From Enterobacter soli ATCC BAA-2102 (GTDB taxonomy: Bacteria; Pseudomonadota; Gammaproteobacteria; Enterobacterales; Enterobacteriaceae), in NCBI RefSeq assembly GCF_001654845.1, contig NZ_LXES01000056.1, positions 1 through 42,182 of the forward strand: a DNA stretch of 42,182 nt, written 5' to 3'. The first letter of the stretch is position 1; each line of letters begins with the position of its first letter. Below are positions 31,294 to 40,038 of this stretch, piece by piece. Under the pieces are notes generated by a model that did no database searches, was not told the origin of the DNA, and worked only from the letters and a program-made list of their open reading frames with translations. The position numbers were made by a program, and so were the translations under genes.

Positions 31294-34200
31294 TGTCAGT
31301 CGCCCCCGTAGCATCAGCCGGCGAGGCCGCCGGCTACTACAGCAATTCCGATAACTATTATTTTCTGGGCAGCCTCCAGAGCCTCTGGATGGGGGAAGGT
31401 GCGAAAGAACTGGGCCTTGAAGGCAATGTCCGTAGCGATGACCTGACGGCCGTGCTCGAAGGCCGTCTTCCGGATGGTTCGCGCCTCGGAAAAGAGGTTA
31501 ACGGACAACATGTTCACCGGCCAGGCCACGACCTGACCTTTTCCGCGCCCAAAAGCGTCTCCATTCTGGCACTCATCGGCAACGATAAAGAAATGGTCGA
31601 GGCGCATAACCACGCCGTCCGCGTGGCGGCTGGCTATGTGGAGAAGCTCATCTCGGCCCGCGACACGAAAGACGGCGTTACGTCCATCGTACACACCGGC
31701 AAGATGGTGGCGGCCGCCTATACGCATGATACCTCGCGCAATCTTGATCCGCAGCTGCACACCCATCTCCTGATTGCCAATATGACGGAGTATGCGGGTA
31801 AATGGAAAGCCCTGGCCACGGACTATATCCATAATGCCGGATTTATCGAAACCGTCATGAAGCACCAGGTCACCCTCGGGAAAATCTATCGCAGCGCGCT
31901 GCGCGAGCGGGTTGAAGCGCTCGGCCATGAAGTGGAAGAAGTGGGCAAGCACGGGATGTGGGAGATTAAGGGCGTTCCGGAAGAAGTCAGGGACGAATAT
32001 TCCTCCCGGGGCCGGGAAATTCAGGGGGCAGTGGGGGCAGAGGCCACACTGCGCAGCCGGGATGTGGCCGCGAAAGACACGCGACGCGCAAAGGTCGATC
32101 CGTCCCGCCTGCGGATGATGGAGCGCTGGCTCGGGCAAATGAAGGAAAAAGGCTTTGACCTGAAGGCCTATCAGGAGAGTGTGGTGCCGCGTGATGCCGG
32201 GCAGCGCGATACGCCGCCACAGCCGGAACGGGTATCACCAGCCATGCCTGCCCGTGCTGAACAGGAAGCAGGAACACAACCCGAAAAGGCCACCCGGACA
32301 GAGAAAAGTCCGCAGGCGGACGCCGCACCGGCGGTGCGGGATACCCCGGCGCACCAGCCAGAACCACAACAGCCTGACAGCGCGAGTCAGTCATCCCCCT
32401 CGCTCACTCAAAATCTTTCACCCGGCAGGACGTCGCCGCCGGTGTTGTCGGTGCCCGCTGAGGCCCCGCTGCCGGACGTGGCAGAAGCGGTAAGGATGGC
32501 CATCTCACAACTGAGTGACAGCAAGACCCGCTTCACCTTCGGGGAACTGATGCTGAGCACCGCTGAACTGAGTGAACAGCTGCCGGCTATCCAGGCCATT
32601 CGTGACGCCATCGATGCCTCACTGAAAGACGGCATGATTGTGCCGCTGGACAGTGAAAAGGGCGTGTTCACCTCCCGTATTCACCTGCTGGATGAACTCT
32701 CCATCCAGGCTCTCAGCCAGGAACATCTCAAATCCACCCGGGTCGTCAGTTTTACCCGACCGGAGCAGTATGCCCCGCCGGCGCTGGCGGTTGTGGAGAC
32801 GGACGCCCTGGTGCTGATGAACGCCCCGTCCGGCGTTGCCGGCATTCGTGACCTGACCGCGCAGCTGACCGGGATTTCCACCGCGCTCGGGCGCGATGTG
32901 CAGGTGCTGGCCAGCTCTGTGGAGCGGGCCATTTCGCTGGCCAGAACCGATGACCTGCGCGAGCGGATCATCAGTCGCCAGCATGTCCTGAGCGGCGATT
33001 TTCATCTTAAACCGCAGAGCACCCTGATTATTGAAGGGGCCGAGCGTCTGGGGCTGAAAGAAACGCTGGTCCTGCTGGGCGAAGCCCGTGCGCAGGATGC
33101 ACAGCTGGTCTTCCTCGATAGCGCGGGACGCCAGGCGAACGGCAACGCCATGTCGGTGCTGGAGTCCGCCGGAGTATCCCGTTCCCGCCGCACGGAGCCT
33201 GCGCCAGGGCTGGAGGCGGAGGTTATCAGCATCCCGATCAAACGTGACCGCTATGAGGCGCTGGCCAGCCGCTTTGCTGAGCTGAGCGGCGGCAGTGAAA
33301 ACGTCACCGCTGTCGTGGTCGGCAAACGGGAACAGGCGCAGCTGACCGGACTGGTGCGTGATGCGTTACAGAACGCCGGCCAGCTGGGGCGGGATGGGGT
33401 GGATATTGAGGCACGTCAGCCGGTCTGGCTGGACAGTAAAACCCGCCGCATGTCCGGCTCATACCGCGCAGGTATGGTGCTTGAGGATCGCAGTGATGCG
33501 AAAGCGCGTAAATCGTATGTGATTGACCGGGTGCATGAGGACACGCGGGTGCTTTCCCTGATTGACGGCGATGGCGTGCTGACCCGGACGAAAATCGGGG
33601 ATGTCAGTGCTGACTGGCGGCTGTTCAACCGCGAAACCCTGAATGTGGCCACCGGTGAGAAACTGCTGGCCGTGGCGGGCGACCGCGAACACAGCCTGAA
33701 GGCAAAGGACCGCCTGGAGGTCACCAGTATCAGCGAAAAAGGGATAGAAGTCAGACGTGGGGACACCACCCTGACGCTTCCCGTGGACCAGCCACTTTAC
33801 CTCTCTCACGCCTATGTTTCGGCACCGGGTGGCAGGGACAATGATACCGGCGTGGTGCTGGCTGCACTGAACAGCCGGGATATCTCGACGCAGACCATGA
33901 ACTCACTGGCACAGAGTGGCCATCGTGCGGAAGTGTTTACTGCTGAGGTACAGGACCGGGCAGAAGCGCGGCTTCAGCGCATGAAAACCAGCACCTCACC
34001 CGTGCAACTGGTCCGCAGTCTGAGTGGCCGTGAGGATGTCAGCGAAGCCGTTGGCTCCCTGCATGACAATGTCAGAACGGAGGCCGGACTGGCGGTATGG
34101 CGTGCCATCAACGACCAGCGCGATGTGGTGTTCAGCGAACTGAAGCTGGCAGCCCAGGCGGAGAAATATCACCCGGATCTGGATTCTGTGGGGCATGAGA

Positions 34201-36797
34201 TTAGCGCGATGATTAAAACGGGGGAGCTGCTTCAGGTATCGGCCGGGGGCGAACCCATGCTGGTCGCCCGCGCGACCTGGGAGATGGAAAAGGCCATTCT
34301 GCGCGTGGTGAGCGAGGGGAAAAACACGCAGCAGCCACTGCTGGAGCAGGTCCCTGATGCGGTGCTGAACGGTCTGACCGGCGGCCAGAAAGCGGCCACA
34401 ACCCTTGTTCTGGGAACCACTGACCAGTTTATCGGGATTCAGGGATACGCGGGGGTGGGGAAAACCACGCAAATGAAGGCCGTGAAGGGGGCGCTGGAGA
34501 CGCTGCCCTCTGATGTGCGACCGGAACTGACGGGGCTTGCCCCGACGCACCAGGCCGTGAAAGAGATGAATGATGTGGGTGTCCGGGCACAGACCATCAA
34601 ATCCTTTATCGTGGAGCATGATCAGGCAACGGCTGCGGGTGAGAAACCCGACTACAGAGGACAGCTGTTTCTTATCGATGAGTCCTCGATGGCAGGTAAC
34701 CAGGACACGGCGGCCCTGTTCCAGGCGATAGCGAACGGCGGGGGCCGGGCAGTATCAATGGGAGACATCGACCAGTTCGAATCTGTTGATGTGGGTGCGC
34801 CCTTTAAGCTGGTGCAGGAGCGCAGCCCGATGGACGTGGCCATCATGAAACAGATTGTCCGTCAGAAGGATGTGCAGCTGCGTGGTGCCGTCCATGACAT
34901 CATTGATAACCGTATCGATGCCGCCCTGACGCGTATTGAGGCGCAGCCGGCTGACCGCGTGGCCAGAACGGAAGGGGCAACGCTGCCAGACAGCCCCTTT
35001 CAGGAAACGGAAACACCTGTGGCCGATATTGTGGCGGACTGGATTGGACGCACGCAGGCTGCCCGGGCGCAGACGCTTATTATCACCCAGCTGAACGCCG
35101 ACCGTCAGGCGGTGAATGCCGGTATCCATGCACAGATGGCCAGCCGGGGTGAACTGGGTGAGCAGGCCATCACCGTTCCGGTGCTGAACAAAATCACCCA
35201 TACCCGCCATGAGTTTAACAAGACAGCGGCATGGCAGACCGGCATGGTGGTGAAACGCGGCGACCGCTACCAGGATGTTTTGGCAGTTGACCGCAACGGC
35301 AACACGGTCACTGTCCGTGACGAAGAGGGCAAAATCGGGCTGTATTCGCCAAAACAACTCATTACGGGCGATGTGCAGCTGTTCAGCCGCAGCGAGATGG
35401 AGGTCCGCGCCGGCGACCTGCTGAAATACACGGCGACCGACAAGGAGCTGGGTCAGATGGCCAATCAGCGCTACACGGTGGAATCGGTCAGTGAGACGGG
35501 GCATATCCGTCTCAGGGGCGAAAACGGGCGCGTCACCATCAACCCGCAGGATGTCCGGGCGCAGCAGCATATCGACTACGGCTGGGCAGTGACCGGCTAC
35601 GGGGCACAGGGGGCGAGCACCGATTACGTCATCGCACTTGAGGGCACGGAGGAAGGGCGTAAGGCGCTGGCCACCCGCCGTGCGTTCTATATCTCCACTT
35701 CACGTGTGAAGGAGCACGTCCAGATTTACACCGACGGGAAGGAGAAGTGGGTTAAAGCGGTCAAATCACCGGAGCGCGATATCAAAACGGCCCACGATGC
35801 GCTGGCACCCGAAACGCAGCGTAAGCAGGCAAAAGCCATCTGGGCAATGGGACAGCCGGTCAGTAAAACCGCAATTGGACGAGCCTGGGTGCGACATCAG
35901 GGTATGCAGGAGGCGTCCCTGACGGCGAAAGTTATCCCGGCAACCCGTCGATTCCCGGAGCCGGCACTGGCGCTGCCGGTGTATGACAACAATGGCAAAA
36001 GTGCCGGTCTTGCCCTGGTTTCTCTGGTTCCCGGTCCTGAAGGTCGTATGACGCAGGGCGACACCCGCATGATAGCCACAGAACAGGCCCGGGGGGCCGT
36101 GTTACAGCGAAGCCAGTCCGGAAACACGATTGTGGTCAGTGACCTGACTGCCGCGCTCGATACTGTCCGCAACCATCCAAAGGACGGTGTGGTCTTGCAG
36201 ACCAGCGATGAACCTCCTTCAGCCTACCTTCTGAAAGTCAGTGGTGGAAGTGTCAGGAGCGAGGAGGAAGGACTTGCTCAGCGTATCAACGCCAAAGAGA
36301 GTGACATCCTGCTTACGGCAAAAGCGGAACGTAATGAAACCGCGTCAGAAACAGTGGATCTTAAAGCTGCCCTGGCTCAGGAAGAAGCCAGACGCCAGCA
36401 ACAGGAGCCTCTTATCAGTAGGGCACTGTTACAGGAGAATGCGACAAAAGATGTGGAGGAGAAATTCATGTATACAGATCCGGATGTTATTCACATTCGG
36501 CCTGATATGCTCACGGAAAGTGATGGTATTGAATCCGTAAAACCTGACAGTCGGGTATTGAAACAAATTGCTGCCAGTGACAGTAACGCCGCCAGTGAGG
36601 CTGGAAGGGAACTTCGTCACGAGAGCCTGCCTGAAACTGCCCGTTCAGGCAAAGAACAAAATGCAGCATCACTGATTGTTAATCAGCTTGCCAACAGTGA
36701 ACGGGATATTGTTCGTCAGCCGGACGCCGGCGAACGTGGGCGTATGCCGGAACATGACGAACAGACCCTAAGCCGTACCATTCAGAAAGAGCGTTAA
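31290..36797 (+). CDS. traI: TraI, relaxase-helicase (MOBF)
   Basis: Nicks oriT, stays covalently on the 5' end, and unwinds the plasmid during transfer. 1835 residues (F 1756). The relaxase domain has tyrosines at 16, 17, 23 and 24 (AGYYSNSDNYYFLG) and metal-binding histidines 146, 157 and 159 (HDTSRNLDPQLHTH), at the same numbers as F. A Pro/Gln-rich insert follows (about 305-385). The inactive-helicase-like middle comes next, then the active helicase with GYAGVGKTT (about 1052-1060) and LFLIDESSM (about 1126-1134). The F-type C-terminal domain ends near 1660, and about 150 extra Glu/Gln-rich residues follow. Full length, no break. Confidence 0.97.
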   Translation: MMSVAPVASAGEAAGYYSNSDNYYFLGSLQSLWMGEGAKELGLEGNVRSDDLTAVLEGRLPDGSRLGKEVNGQHVHRPGHDLTFSAPKSVSILALIGNDKEMVEAHNHAVRVAAGYVEKLISARDTKDGVTSIVHTGKMVAAAYTHDTSRNLDPQLHTHLLIANMTEYAGKWKALATDYIHNAGFIETVMKHQVTLGKIYRSALRERVEALGHEVEEVGKHGMWEIKGVPEEVRDEYSSRGREIQGAVGAEATLRSRDVAAKDTRRAKVDPSRLRMMERWLGQMKEKGFDLKAYQESVVPRDAGQRDTPPQPERVSPAMPARAEQEAGTQPEKATRTEKSPQADAAPAVRDTPAHQPEPQQPDSASQSSPSLTQNLSPGRTSPPVLSVPAEAPLPDVAEAVRMAISQLSDSKTRFTFGELMLSTAELSEQLPAIQAIRDAIDASLKDGMIVPLDSEKGVFTSRIHLLDELSIQALSQEHLKSTRVVSFTRPEQYAPPALAVVETDALVLMNAPSGVAGIRDLTAQLTGISTALGRDVQVLASSVERAISLARTDDLRERIISRQHVLSGDFHLKPQSTLIIEGAERLGLKETLVLLGEARAQDAQLVFLDSAGRQANGNAMSVLESAGVSRSRRTEPAPGLEAEVISIPIKRDRYEALASRFAELSGGSENVTAVVVGKREQAQLTGLVRDALQNAGQLGRDGVDIEARQPVWLDSKTRRMSGSYRAGMVLEDRSDAKARKSYVIDRVHEDTRVLSLIDGDGVLTRTKIGDVSADWRLFNRETLNVATGEKLLAVAGDREHSLKAKDRLEVTSISEKGIEVRRGDTTLTLPVDQPLYLSHAYVSAPGGRDNDTGVVLAALNSRDISTQTMNSLAQSGHRAEVFTAEVQDRAEARLQRMKTSTSPVQLVRSLSGREDVSEAVGSLHDNVRTEAGLAVWRAINDQRDVVFSELKLAAQAEKYHPDLDSVGHEISAMIKTGELLQVSAGGEPMLVARATWEMEKAILRVVSEGKNTQQPLLEQVPDAVLNGLTGGQKAATTLVLGTTDQFIGIQGYAGVGKTTQMKAVKGALETLPSDVRPELTGLAPTHQAVKEMNDVGVRAQTIKSFIVEHDQATAAGEKPDYRGQLFLIDESSMAGNQDTAALFQAIANGGGRAVSMGDIDQFESVDVGAPFKLVQERSPMDVAIMKQIVRQKDVQLRGAVHDIIDNRIDAALTRIEAQPADRVARTEGATLPDSPFQETETPVADIVADWIGRTQAARAQTLIITQLNADRQAVNAGIHAQMASRGELGEQAITVPVLNKITHTRHEFNKTAAWQTGMVVKRGDRYQDVLAVDRNGNTVTVRDEEGKIGLYSPKQLITGDVQLFSRSEMEVRAGDLLKYTATDKELGQMANQRYTVESVSETGHIRLRGENGRVTINPQDVRAQQHIDYGWAVTGYGAQGASTDYVIALEGTEEGRKALATRRAFYISTSRVKEHVQIYTDGKEKWVKAVKSPERDIKTAHDALAPETQRKQAKAIWAMGQPVSKTAIGRAWVRHQGMQEASLTAKVIPATRRFPEPALALPVYDNNGKSAGLALVSLVPGPEGRMTQGDTRMIATEQARGAVLQRSQSGNTIVVSDLTAALDTVRNHPKDGVVLQTSDEPPSAYLLKVSGGSVRSEEEGLAQRINAKESDILLTAKAERNETASETVDLKAALAQEEARRQQQEPLISRALLQENATKDVEEKFMYTDPDVIHIRPDMLTESDGIESVKPDSRVLKQIAASDSNAASEAGRELRHESLPETARSGKEQNAASLIVNQLANSERDIVRQPDAGERGRMPEHDEQTLSRTIQKER

Positions 36798-36824
36798 TCC
36801 CCCTTTAAACATGAGAATTCAGCA

Positions 36825-37613
36825 ATGAAAGCAAACAAATTAGCGGCATTAGTAGTTACAACATACATTAGCTTTGGTTTTACTGCACACGCCTCGGCTC
36901 CTCAGCCGGTATTCAGCCCGGAGCAGGAAGCCCGGATCGGAGAAATCGCCGCAGAGTATCTGGTGGCTCACCCGTCAATACTGGTCACGGTCAGCCAGAA
37001 ACTTCAGGCCCGACAACAGGAGCAACAGCAGAAGATATTTGCACTCAGCGTGATGGAAAATCAGGCCGCCCTGTTACATGACCCCGACACACCGGTGGCG
37101 GGACCGGATGATGCGAAAGTGGCGGTGATCGAATTCTTTGATTACCAGTGTGTGTTCTGCAGCCACTTCGCCCCGGAGCTGGAGAAGGTCATGAAGGCGC
37201 AGCCGGACGTGCGGTATTTCTTCAAGGAGTGGCCCATCTTTGGCAGCCGCTGGGACACCTCGCTGCAGGCTGCACAGCTGGGTCTGTCGGTCTGGAAAGA
37301 GAAAGGGGCACAGGCGTATGTGACCTACCATAATGCGGTCTACGCCACCGGACACGATGAAGGTGCCCTGACGACAGAAGATATCCGGGAGGCGGCCGTA
37401 AAAGCCGGCGTCAGCGAGCCGGCGAAAAATGACCACACGGCGTTGCTGGAGAAAAACAGCAACCTGGCAGAGTCGCTGGGACTCACCGGTACGCCCGGGA
37501 TCATCGTCATGCCGCTCAGTGGTGCCACGCCAGACACCATAACGGTATTTCCGCAGGCTGTTACCGCCGGGCAGCTTCAGGCTGCCATCCGTAAGGCCAC
37601 TCAGACACACTGA
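36825..37613 (+). CDS. DsbA-like periplasmic thiol oxidoreductase (DSBA/Com1-type)
   Basis: Secreted thioredoxin-fold enzyme expected to make or rearrange disulfides. The 262 residues have a signal peptide (about 1-25, MKANKLAALVVTTYISFGFT through HASA), a helical N-terminal stretch with ARQQEQQQKIFAL, and the DsbA-like domain: VAVIEFFDYQCVFCSHFAPE with active site CVFC (Cys109, Cys112), FKEWPIFG, and LTGTPGIIVMP with the cis-proline loop. This layout resembles Com1/ScsC-like proteins rather than E. coli DsbA. It lies 27 bp after traI in the same direction, so it is probably cotranscribed. F has traX here instead. Substrates may include TraN, TraU, TraH and TrbB. Confidence 0.88.
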   Translation: MKANKLAALVVTTYISFGFTAHASAPQPVFSPEQEARIGEIAAEYLVAHPSILVTVSQKLQARQQEQQQKIFALSVMENQAALLHDPDTPVAGPDDAKVAVIEFFDYQCVFCSHFAPELEKVMKAQPDVRYFFKEWPIFGSRWDTSLQAAQLGLSVWKEKGAQAYVTYHNAVYATGHDEGALTTEDIREAAVKAGVSEPAKNDHTALLEKNSNLAESLGLTGTPGIIVMPLSGATPDTITVFPQAVTAGQLQAAIRKATQTH

Positions 37614-37697
37614 GTGTGCTCCCTGAAGGCAATCTCCCGCCAGAGGTTGTCTTTCAGGTTCTGCGCGTACCCGCCACCTTATCTTCCCGCACCTTTG

Positions 37698-37740
37698 CGC
37701 TTCCTCGATCAGGCCTGCCGGCCTGATGCTGCGGCGAGCG
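37698..37740. repeat. ColE1-like CTTCCTCG...CTGCGGCGAGCG element, copy 2
   Basis: CGCTTCCTCG (37698-37707), a perfect hairpin ATCAGGCC/GGCCTGAT with loop TGCC (37708-37727), then CTGCGGCGAGCG (37729-37740). The outer motifs are identical to those at 27875-27922, while the inner hairpin differs in sequence. Lies between the DsbA-like gene and the repA region. Confidence 0.7.
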
Positions 37741-37766
37741 CTGCTGTCAGAAGCGCCATACAATCA

Positions 37767-37786
37767 ATCGTTACCCTACTAACGAT
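37767..37786. promoter_or_regulatory. 7-bp inverted repeat, possible operator
   Basis: ATCGTTA (37767-37773), spacer CCCTAC, TAACGAT (37780-37786), exact reverse complements. It lies about 380 bp before repA. Could be an operator or a small transcription-ending hairpin without a T-run. Confidence 0.4.
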
Positions 37787-37919
37787 ATCTGGTCTTACAT
37801 CTGGAAAAAGCGGTAACTAACAGGTAATATTCGGATCGTCGGCGATCGTCTTGTGGTGGGACAGGTTGCTGATTCAGATTACTTTTGTTACCTAACTCAA
37901 ACTGACGTTTGACTGCTTT

Positions 37920-38174
37920 GTGGTGAGGCAGGCGGGTGGCAAAAAAAACGTTATCCGGGAGAAATGCGGACTTCCGGGAACATACAGGGATGGGGCGTAT
38001 CCAGGAAAACGCTCAGGAGCAGGTGACGGGGATTTCCCGGAGCCTGAATGCAAAAACCCCCTGAAATCTATCCACTTTGGCGGGCGGTTCAGATTCAGGG
38101 GGTCCAAAAGCAGGTGCGGTGCAAAGCGCAAGCGAGCACGCAACCTGTGCAGGATTATAACGCATGCACCATAG
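37920..38174 (+). CDS. Candidate leader reading frame coupled to repA
   Basis: An open frame (GTG at 37920; the true start is uncertain) runs through the antisense-RNA target and ends ACG CAT GCA CCA TAG at 38174, so its stop overlaps the repA start (ATG 38164) by 11 bp. RepFIIA, IncB/I and IncL/M replicons use a leader peptide (tap, repB or repY) whose translation lets ribosomes reach repA and which the antisense RNA blocks. The position fits that role. The 84-residue length is longer than usual leaders and the protein (ending RARNLCRIITHAP) has no recognised fold. No strong ribosome-binding site is seen. Confidence 0.4.
   Translation: MVRQAGGKKNVIREKCGLPGTYRDGAYPGKRSGAGDGDFPEPECKNPLKSIHFGGRFRFRGSKSRCGAKRKRARNLCRIITHAP
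38050..38147 (-). ncRNA. Antisense RNA controlling repA (CopA/RNAI/Inc type)
   Basis: On the minus strand a perfect -10 TATAAT (38159 to 38154) with TTGTTT 16 bp upstream predicts a start near 38147. About 98 nt later the RNA ends in a stem, ACCCCCTGAA-TCT (38103-38091) pairing with AGATTTCAGGGGG (38069-38057), followed by TTTTT (38056-38052). The 21-nt loop contains, on the target strand, TTTGGCG (38076-38082), the U-turn loop motif of RepFIIA and IncB/L/M antisense systems. A second imperfect stem (CAGGT...ACCTG, about 38111-38148) lies near the 5' end. It covers the leader frame and would repress RepA synthesis. Confidence 0.82.
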
Positions 38175-39204
38175 AAAACAACACCCGAAAGGTGAGAGTG
38201 ACATTCCATTATCCGTCCACTGGTCTGAACTGCCGGAAGATGAACAGATCCGTTTCTGGCAGGATATTGATGCCGGAACACAGGACAACTTCCTCGTTGC
38301 ACCGGTTAAAAAACAGACGCGCCGCACGCGCGGGGACCATTCCACAAAAGCCAAGTGCGAATTTCCAGTCTGGTGTCGCCCGGCGCACTATAAAAAGCTT
38401 TCCGGAGAACTGGGTCATGCCTACAACCGGCTTGTGATGTTTGACAAGGTGACTGGAAAGCCCAGACTGCGCATCCACATCTCGCGTCATCCCCTTTATG
38501 TGACCGGCCGCCGAAAGGCGGGGCGTAAATATGGCTTCCGCCCGGAACGCCAGCGTCTGCTTGATGCTCTCTGGCCACTGCTCATCAGCTTCTGTGATGG
38601 CGGTAAGCACACTGTGGGTATGTGTATCTCGCGCCTGGCGAAAGAACTTAGCGCCAAAGACGCTAAGGGCAATGTTATTCCCGAAACAGAAGTGACCGTG
38701 TCACGGCTTTCTCGCCTCATTGAAGAACAGGTCCGGTTTGGCGTTCTCGGTCTTGCCGAAGAACGCACGTGGGATCGTGATTCCCGCTCCTGGCTCCCGG
38801 TTTACGTCTATATCACCCCTGCCGGTTTTCAGATGCTGGGGGTCGATATGGAGAAGCTGCAAAAAGAGCAGGAGAAGAAACTGCAGCTCAGCGCAGAACG
38901 GGAAAAGCTGATCCGTGAAGGTGCGATGAGCGAGCATGATGAGATCACTCCGCATAAGGCCCGCCAGTGCTGGTCCGGTCAGAAACGGCGTGACGCGCTG
39001 ACTTACCGCCGTAAGAAAGGGGCTGAGCGTAAGCGTGCCAATAACCTGATTAAGCTGCCGGCAGACGAACGTCTTCATATCATGAAAAAATGGGTGTACA
39101 AAACACTTCCTCATGATGAGGCGTACTGGTGTACGCCGGAACGGCTAACGCAGCTGGCGATTCAGAACCTGTACCAGCTGGACCTGGCACTTTCACCGCC
39201 GTAA
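38164..39204 (+). CDS. repA: RepA, replication initiator (IncFII/IncL-M/IncB-like family)
   Basis: Plasmid initiator of the IncFII_repA superfamily. 346 residues, longer than R1/R100 RepA (285) and close to IncL/M and IncI RepA/RepZ proteins. Family features: FPVWCRPAHYKK, a basic region PLYVTGRRKAGRKYGFRPER, the winged-helix-like section HTVGMCISRLAKELSAK, VTVSRLSRLIEEQVRFGVLG, and a Lys/Arg-rich C-terminal third (KRRDALTYRRKKGAERKRA). ATG 38164 has AGGA at 38151-38154 and overlaps the leader stop. Expression is probably controlled by the antisense RNA and translational coupling. I cannot assign the exact incompatibility type by eye. Confidence 0.88.
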   Translation: MHHRKQHPKGESDIPLSVHWSELPEDEQIRFWQDIDAGTQDNFLVAPVKKQTRRTRGDHSTKAKCEFPVWCRPAHYKKLSGELGHAYNRLVMFDKVTGKPRLRIHISRHPLYVTGRRKAGRKYGFRPERQRLLDALWPLLISFCDGGKHTVGMCISRLAKELSAKDAKGNVIPETEVTVSRLSRLIEEQVRFGVLGLAEERTWDRDSRSWLPVYVYITPAGFQMLGVDMEKLQKEQEKKLQLSAEREKLIREGAMSEHDEITPHKARQCWSGQKRRDALTYRRKKGAERKRANNLIKLPADERLHIMKKWVYKTLPHDEAYWCTPERLTQLAIQNLYQLDLALSPP

Positions 39205-39513
39205 TAGACCGGCGTACCGCACTCACAGATCCTCTGTTCATCTGCCCCTGACCGGGGCTTCTGGTGCTGGTTTTTTCCGGCAAATCCGCGCATTTTTTAC
39301 CCTTCCCTCCCTGAACCCCAAGGTTTAAGACCCAGTAAAACCATGCTGATGACTCAGAACGCCGGCCATTTTCTTTTTTCCACAGAAATCCGCAAAGGAA
39401 TAACTTACCTTTTCCGGAAAGGATTAACCGCAAACCCGCAAAATAATCTAAACCCCCTTTTTTTATCGCTCTGTTCATTTCATTCCAGAGTGGATCTTTG
39501 TCTTCCGCCACGC

Positions 39514-39522
39514 TGTGGATAA
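39514..39522 (-). other. DnaA box
   Basis: TGTGGATAA is the exact reverse complement of the strict DnaA box TTATCCACA. It lies 310 bp downstream of repA beside A/T-rich sequence, as in R1-type oriV. Confidence 0.75.
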
Positions 39523-39651
39523 ACGATAATGCCTTCGCGTGCAGCGGCCTCACGGCCGCGCGCTCAGAAAACGACATGATTTTCCTCCCGTCGCACGCGC
39601 CGGGCCCCGTTCTGGCCAGAATCCGGCATCGTGCACAAACCTGACCCCTGC

Positions 39652-39698
39652 TAAAGCGACGCCGCCCCGGCCCGAAGGGCCGGAACACCCTCGCTTTA
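39652..39698. repeat. Nested inverted repeats downstream of oriV
   Basis: Outer arms TAAAGCG (39652-39658) and CGCTTTA (39692-39698) enclose a perfect inner hairpin CCGGCCC, GAA, GGGCCGG (39667-39683). A further small hairpin CCCTC...GAGGG overlaps the right arm (39688-39704). As single-stranded DNA this could fold into a compound structure, such as a primosome or DnaG start site; this is inference. Confidence 0.55.
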
Positions 39699-40002
39699 AG
39701 AGGGATGTTGTAACTAGAATCCGGTGTGGCTGCGGGAAAAGTGGCGGTGAGAACTGCGTACACGCTCGTAAGCGCCTGACGGCGCTAACGCGGAGATACA
39801 GGCCGCAGGCGGCCTCACTCCGGCCGCGCAAATCAGGTACTGTGCAGCTGTAAGCGGGTGTTGTCTTGCAGGGAGTGGGATGGGCAAGGCAGAAACTATC
39901 AATCCGTCACGGCTGACGCCGGTCACGACGCCCCTTACCGGCAGCAATCAGTTCAGCACCTGCTGGCGTCTCCATGCCGCTAAGCGGCATAATGCCCGGA
40001 GC

Positions 40003-40008
40003 TATAAT
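40003..40008 (+). promoter_or_regulatory. -10 element upstream of the YmgB-like gene
   Basis: Perfect TATAAT at 40003-40008, 30 bp before the start codon at 40039. No good -35 match is seen 16-18 bp upstream (around CCGCTAAGC), so an activator may be needed. Confidence 0.55.
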
Positions 40009-40038
40009 GTCGAAAATACACACTGCGGAGGGGAACGT

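Larger units (their letters stand above)
37614..38163. other. Intergenic region: repA control region
   Basis: No independent gene is supported apart from a leader reading frame near its end. It holds, in order: a ColE1-like hairpin element (37698-37740), the inverted repeat at 37767-37786, two GATCGTC copies (37835-37850), an AT-rich segment that may hold the repA promoter (around 37870-37905), and the antisense-RNA hairpins (38050-38147). No copB/repA2-like regulator gene is visible, unlike R1/R100. Confidence 0.7.
39205..40038. other. oriV: Intergenic region after repA: candidate oriV
   Basis: 834 bp with no supportable gene. The first half has A/T-rich tracts with repeated (A)AATCCGC/AAACCCGC words (about 39270-39450) and a perfect DnaA box at 39514-39522. 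The second half is GC-rich and strongly structured (hairpins at 39652-39698). In RepFIIA-type plasmids oriV lies just downstream of repA because RepA acts in cis, so this is the expected place. A long minus-strand frame through here is rejected as coding. Confidence 0.65.

Noticed and set aside
31314..32138. 274-aa minus-strand open frame opposite traI
   Set aside because: Lies opposite the relaxase domain with exact catalytic residues; no start signal.
37614..37820. 68-aa frame after the DsbA-like gene as a CopB-like regulator
   Set aside because: The sequence reads through the hairpin element, shows no ribbon-helix or basic DNA-binding pattern, and lacks a start signal.
38048..38437. 129-aa frame starting ATG 38048 as the repA leader peptide
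   Set aside because: It has a fair ribosome-binding site (CGGAG) but reads far into repA in another frame without a stop near the repA start, so it does not fit stop-start coupling.
39080..39763. Long minus-strand open frame (227 aa) from inside repA into the origin region
   Set aside because: It overlaps the 3' end of repA, its C-terminal half is the shadow of repA codons, the start region is GC-rich hairpin DNA, and no ribosome-binding site is seen.
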